From: Ciona intestinalis | Lineage: Eukaryota; Chordata; Ascidiacea; Phlebobranchia; Cionidae | Direction of reading: 5' to 3' | NCBI RefSeq assembly: GCF_000224145.3 | Contig: NW_004191362.1 | Location: 35,654 to 99,653 of the forward strand | Length of the DNA: 64,000 nucleotides | Shown: positions 57,501 through 63,500 of the stretch, piece by piece | Numbering within the stretch: position 1 is the first letter of the stretch | Layout of the letters: each line of letters starts with the position of its first letter | Notes under the pieces: model-generated | Seen by the model: the letters and a program-made list of their open reading frames with translations, nothing else | Told to the model about the DNA's origin: nothing | The model's database searches: none | Position numbers and translations under genes: made by a program

Positions 57501-60500
57501 CTGTATATACCACTTGCATAGGAGGTGTGCAAGTTTTAATACATACTGTTTCTAAATAAAATATCATTGTTGAAATAAAATGACCAATACTGAATGAATA
57601 AGTGAATGCCCCCTATTTATCCTTAACAACAGTGGTTATAACATGGGGTTTTTCTTCATACATCTCAACTTACGAGTTACCACGCATGTACTTTTGGAAC
57701 ATTACATATGGAGATTTTTAAAAACTTCTCTATTGCATAACTGACAAAACAAAAACTTTGTTCTGCCTACCGTTAAAGTTTCAATAGTTTCCTGTTCATG
57801 CAAATCATTGGATCGTACGAACACCGTACCAGAACCACCTCTCCTAGCAATACCACCAACACCACCATGCACTTCAACACTACCATGGAAGGTATATAGA
57901 TACTGGCTATCAATGAATATACGACCACCGCCTCCACCACCACCATGTCTTGTGCCTGCAATGATCAACACTTGTTGCTTAATGTAGAATCATAGTTATA
58001 TATATATTGATTACCACATGCAGTGTTTGTTGTGTATTTGTTTGGCTTGTTGCTTTTTTATTGCAGAAAAACTGAAGTACTCTGCTACATGGCCACGAGT
58101 GTTCTGTTTCATAGATCTCGTGCCAGCCTATAAGTTACCACGTATGTAACTTTGTGGGCGATTGTTTTTCTGTATGACTGACAACTCTGACAACCCATTA
58201 GTGACCACTAAATTGGAGCATGTGTCCACAATTGTAGCAGTATTAACAACATAAGATTAAAAAAGTAAATGTTTTCATAAGCATGTCCTTATAAATTGAC
58301 TGTGTGGTACTTCCTTAACTAACTTAAGTAAAATCTAAGCACCTTGTCCCCCATTAGCAGTTATGTTCCCTGCACCATCAACATGGGGTGAATGTATTCT
58401 GATGGTTCCACCAGCGCCACCCCCACCATCTGTAGATGCTACGTTACCATCTGCTTTCACATCTCCTTCAATACGAACACCTTGTCTAACTCGTAAGTCA
58501 AGCAGGCCTGTAATAGCAAGAAAAGATTAAACATAGGATATACCTATGCAGGATTATAAGTATGCACATTCATACATATTCTTACTAGTGGAGTTACTAA
58601 TTGAATGTGTGGAAAGTTAAACTGGAGCTGTATAAAACACTTAGCATAACTGGAAACTTTATTTAGTATAGACAAACAATATGTGGATAATGTGACGACA
58701 ATTTTAATTGATTTTGAAATCTAAAATCAATTAATTGCCTTTTTAGTAACTCATTATTGACCAATGGGTTGGGTAAATATGGGATCTAATATATCCAAAA
58801 TAAGAATAGGCTCTTCATGTACTTATACATATATGGCTCTTAGATAATGAAAATATGAAGCCAAGATTTTGACAAAAGTAACTTCAACCTACCTCCACCC
58901 CTTCCACCACTTGCACCACCACCACTACCAAGTTGTGTTGGATCATCAAACACATCATAAGCGAATGATGATCTCAACCCATAGTTGGGTGGGCTACCTC
59001 TACCACCATGCGCACCCCCTGTTCCACCAAGCATGTTCCCATACTTAGAAGCTCCAGCCCCTGGCCCTCTGTTTGCATCAAAGCCACCACCGTTGGCTGA
59101 TAAAGTGCCTGCAATATAAACATCATCTTATATATCCCCGCATGAGAACACTCAGGTAAAACTAGGGTGCTCTATTTTGCACCAAATGGGGAGTCTTTAA
59201 ACACCTTGTGCTCACAAAATAATGGACTTTAGCAAGGTTTTTAATCAATTCACATTATTTTTTTGTATCATAGCTTTTATTTTTTAAACTAAGGTATCAT
59301 GAAGAGTTTTATTATGCAATCACTATGATTTTTTATTATGCAATCACTATGGTTGAACAGAAATACCTAACAATATTAGTCGTATTAATTAGCATATTAT
59401 TTGGGTATACTAACAGACTGAAAAGCTGTTATGACATTTAAATAATGTTAATACAATTCAGAATGTAATATTCATATCCAAACAACAATATCACAGTCTT
59501 ACCTCCATGGTCAATTGTAACATTATCTGACACCAGTTGAAAGTTGTCTGTAAGAATAAAACCTCCACGTTTTACAGACACTTGCCCGATATCTAGTTTA
59601 ATGCTGTGGTCTAATCGATCAGCAGAATACGCGTTAACCTGTAAGTAAAATAAAGTTTAAAACATTGCTGGTTGTTTTGTGGCTAGATCAAAGAAAAAAA
59701 AAAAGATTTTGGAACTGTGTTTAGTATATGGCTTTAAATTTCGATTCTATTCTTTGTGGGTGGGGTCCTTGTCAAGTACCTGGGATATAGGCTAGATTTT
59801 GCCCAATACCCCAACACCCAGAAAACCTTTCACACTTACAACTGCTACCATAACATATGTAACTTACTGTGCCATCAGCTTTCACCAACAACTCATGAAG
59901 TTTAAACCTTGACTCCACGAGTCCAAACGAATCATTGGTTGCTGAATTATTGAGTTGTTCTTCAAACATATGAGGTGTAGATGCGGCATGCGACCACATG
60001 GTAACCTCACCCTCACTTTCAACCACCAAGGTACCAGTGTTGTTCAACACACCATTGAGTTCCAACCATACCTCACGCACTGTCATGTGCTTTGGTAATG
60101 TTAGTTGGCCATCTCTGTTAAAATATTTGGTCTTATAATATATGTTTTTAACAGTATTGCATAGAAAATAAACAAATGAAACATTTGTACTTGTGTCATT
60201 AATGTTTTGATTTACACACCTTGTGCCCACTTACGAGTAACCACGTATGTACTTTGTCTTGACCAAGAACACATATGCACAAAAGAGTTTTATCAAGCAT
60301 TGAACCAGGTATGTTCTATTCTACTGTATGCTGGTGAGGTTCCGCAGCGTGGCACACCCAGAGAAGCGTGGCAAGCCATGGGTCCATGATTTAGACCAAG
60401 ATTGGCCCATTACCCCAACACTCAATAAAATTTAACTATGTATATTTAGGCATTGAAACGAGTGCTTAATCACTGTGGTTATACACAGCATTTTTCAAAA

Positions 60501-63500
60501 ATGTTTTTCAAAGGTTTTGAATCTGGAAAAACTTTTATGTCCTCACTGATATAGTTGTGTATTGACTGGTAGATAATCTTGGTCTGCTTCTTCAAAGTTG
60601 AAATCTTGTTCAGGTCCAATATATATCACACCACTTCTATCACCAGATAGTTTCCCAACATCAGCATAAATTACATCATCTCCAGACCTGGGGTTTATAA
60701 TTATTAAGTATAAAAACTTGTATAAATATTAAATCTAAACGAGAAATAGAAAAGTGGTGAACGGTTATTGTAAAATTAAATAAAAGGTAAAAAAGCAGAA
60801 CTGTTTTACACCAAACAAAATATCCAAAAACATAAAAAATGTATAAAATCTAACGAAAAAAATAAACTGAATATTAAAGTCAAATCAACTTTAAAAAGTA
60901 AAATCAAAGAAATCTTACAGTTTAGTGGCAACTTCCGCGTTCCCTGATACTTGGATTTCATCGAGAACGAAGGTGTTTGATGGTGGTGGTAACAACCATG
61001 TTATGGCACCAAGTAATGAGATGTCTCCATATCTACATTTACCAATGTATGTTAATGTTAATATTGAAACTCAATATTAGTTAATGCTATTAACCGCTAC
61101 TCTCCATATCAATATGCATTAATGATGTTATGGGCAGTTAGTAAACAAAATTATTAATGCAAAAAAGTTCTTCCGGTAATTTGTTTGTTTTGTGATGTTT
61201 TCAATCGCCAGAAGAAATCTTTCACACACCAAAAACATATTTATCCTGACATGGTATGGCAGCGACAGTCATTATAATACAGGGATGTTCTGTTTCGTAC
61301 ACCTTGTGCCAGCTTATGAGTTACCACGTATGTAATTTTCAAGCTTTTTTTTCCTTTTTTTTTCTTTTTGACTTTATGGATTATATTCATATTTTAAAAA
61401 ATAAACAATTTACTTCTCCCATACCTTCCATTATGAAGATTAAGTTTCCCACGTTTGTCAGATCCACGTGGATAAAGTTGGTTGCCGTTGTCCACCATTA
61501 GCTTCTTCGTCTTGTTTTCTTCTCCCTTTTCAATGTAAACAGTTCCTGCTGCTCCAGTCTCCCAAGCACTGTGGCCTAAAATATAACATAGTTAATATAG
61601 TTAAATTTATTTTTTCAATATATAAAAAAATTACAGAATAATTCTGGGCAAACTCAGAGTTATAACACTGGTGTTATATTCAACATGAAATATGGTGGCT
61701 TCATACACCTCATGCTAAATAAAGAATCTTAATATTTCTGTCTTTCCAGAATTAATAAAATTTTCACCCAGGATCTTTTTTACCACTAAATTAAGTTGAC
61801 GCATTGCTTATTATATTATATTATAAACCCACCTCCATATGCTAATAGAGTTCCATTATAATCACTATGTCTGTGGTACAATGCAATCCTCCCACCAGAA
61901 CCACCTCCACCATACCCAGCACCATTACCTCCACTGCTATCAATGGAACCATAACCATCCATAACATCACAGTTGATCCATAAGCTACCTCCAGATCCAC
62001 CACCTGAATGTTTGTATGTCTTGTATTGTTTGGTTGATGTTGAATATATGTAACTTATTTATACTAGTGTAATGGGAAAACGACAGTCGTTTTAACTTGG
62101 GTGCTGTTTCCCACACCTCTTGCCCGCTTACAAGATACCACGTATGTAACTTTGTAGGTGATTGTTTTTGAGGTCAGACATTGTTTTATTTCACAAAGAT
62201 ACAACTTAATTAGGCAGAAGTTTTATTGTGCACAAAGTGCGACAGAAATAACATAAAAACTTAAACAATTTTTCCAATTAGACCAGATACTCGAGAGAGC
62301 ACATTTACACCATACCAGTGTAGTCATATTAACTTGCCTGCAGTGTTACTTAGTTTGGTATTGATTCGAGATCCTTTAGCTGAAACCACTCCATCAATAT
62401 GAACATGGTGGGATTGTATTTTCAACGCACCTCCACCAGAACCTCCCATACCATAAGCATGTGGTAAGTTCCTATAGTAATGTACATATTCTTATTTAAA
62501 TACTGGCATGGTTATGTACACAGTGGTATGTTTATTTAAATACTGGTATGTTTATGCAAGTGATGGTTACATGTCACTTCAAAGCTCCATAATAAAGGGA
62601 AAGCTTAAAGCTGATAATCTGTATCCGTTAATGCCCACCTAAATATTCTATTACCTACACCCCTATATCCTATCAAACCATAGGGGCAACTTTGATATTT
62701 TGTTTGCATTTAACTGATGGTCTATTAAACATCCAGCTATTAAATGAACAAAACTTATTCACCCTCGCGTGGAAATGACAGTCTTTATAACATGGGAGCA
62801 TTTAGTTGGAGCAATTACTGTAATGTGTTTTGCCCATACATGCCCACAACATTGACTCCAACCATATTCTGTAGTCTTTAACTGGCACTCCAACCACTGT
62901 GCATCAGGGACATATCCTACTTTAAATATTATTCAAACCTACCACTTACCCAAGGTATCCATCACCAAAGTAATACGTTCCCACCCCTGTGCCATTCCCA
63001 CCTGCTGCACCAAATGCATCGGGTACATTGAACAAGGTGTTAGGTATCCCCACAACTGATGCACCACGCCCTGTACCACCAGAACCACCATAACCACCTC
63101 CACTACCACCCGATGATGATGATTTACCAGTGGAAGCAGTGACTCCATTAGTTGCATTGAATCTTAATATAAAGTCAAAGTTAGTTCATTCACTGTATAA
63201 GTTGACTATTTGGTAATAATCACCTATTTAACCTAACACAGTAGCAGTTTTAGGTTTGTGGAAATTAAAAGTGAGTTAGTGGAATATTTAGTGAAGATAC
63301 TTTATTTATTTTTACTTTGCGGGGAAATGTTTCTTATTTCATACCATATGAAGTGCATGTGTGCCAGTTACGAAATGTGTGACTTTGCCAATGATTATTA
63401 GGGGGACACTGATTTTGAACAACCCATTAGTAACCACTAGGTCGGAGCAATTTCTGCTAAGTGTCTTGCCCAAGGACACCTCAAGTTACAACACATGCAT

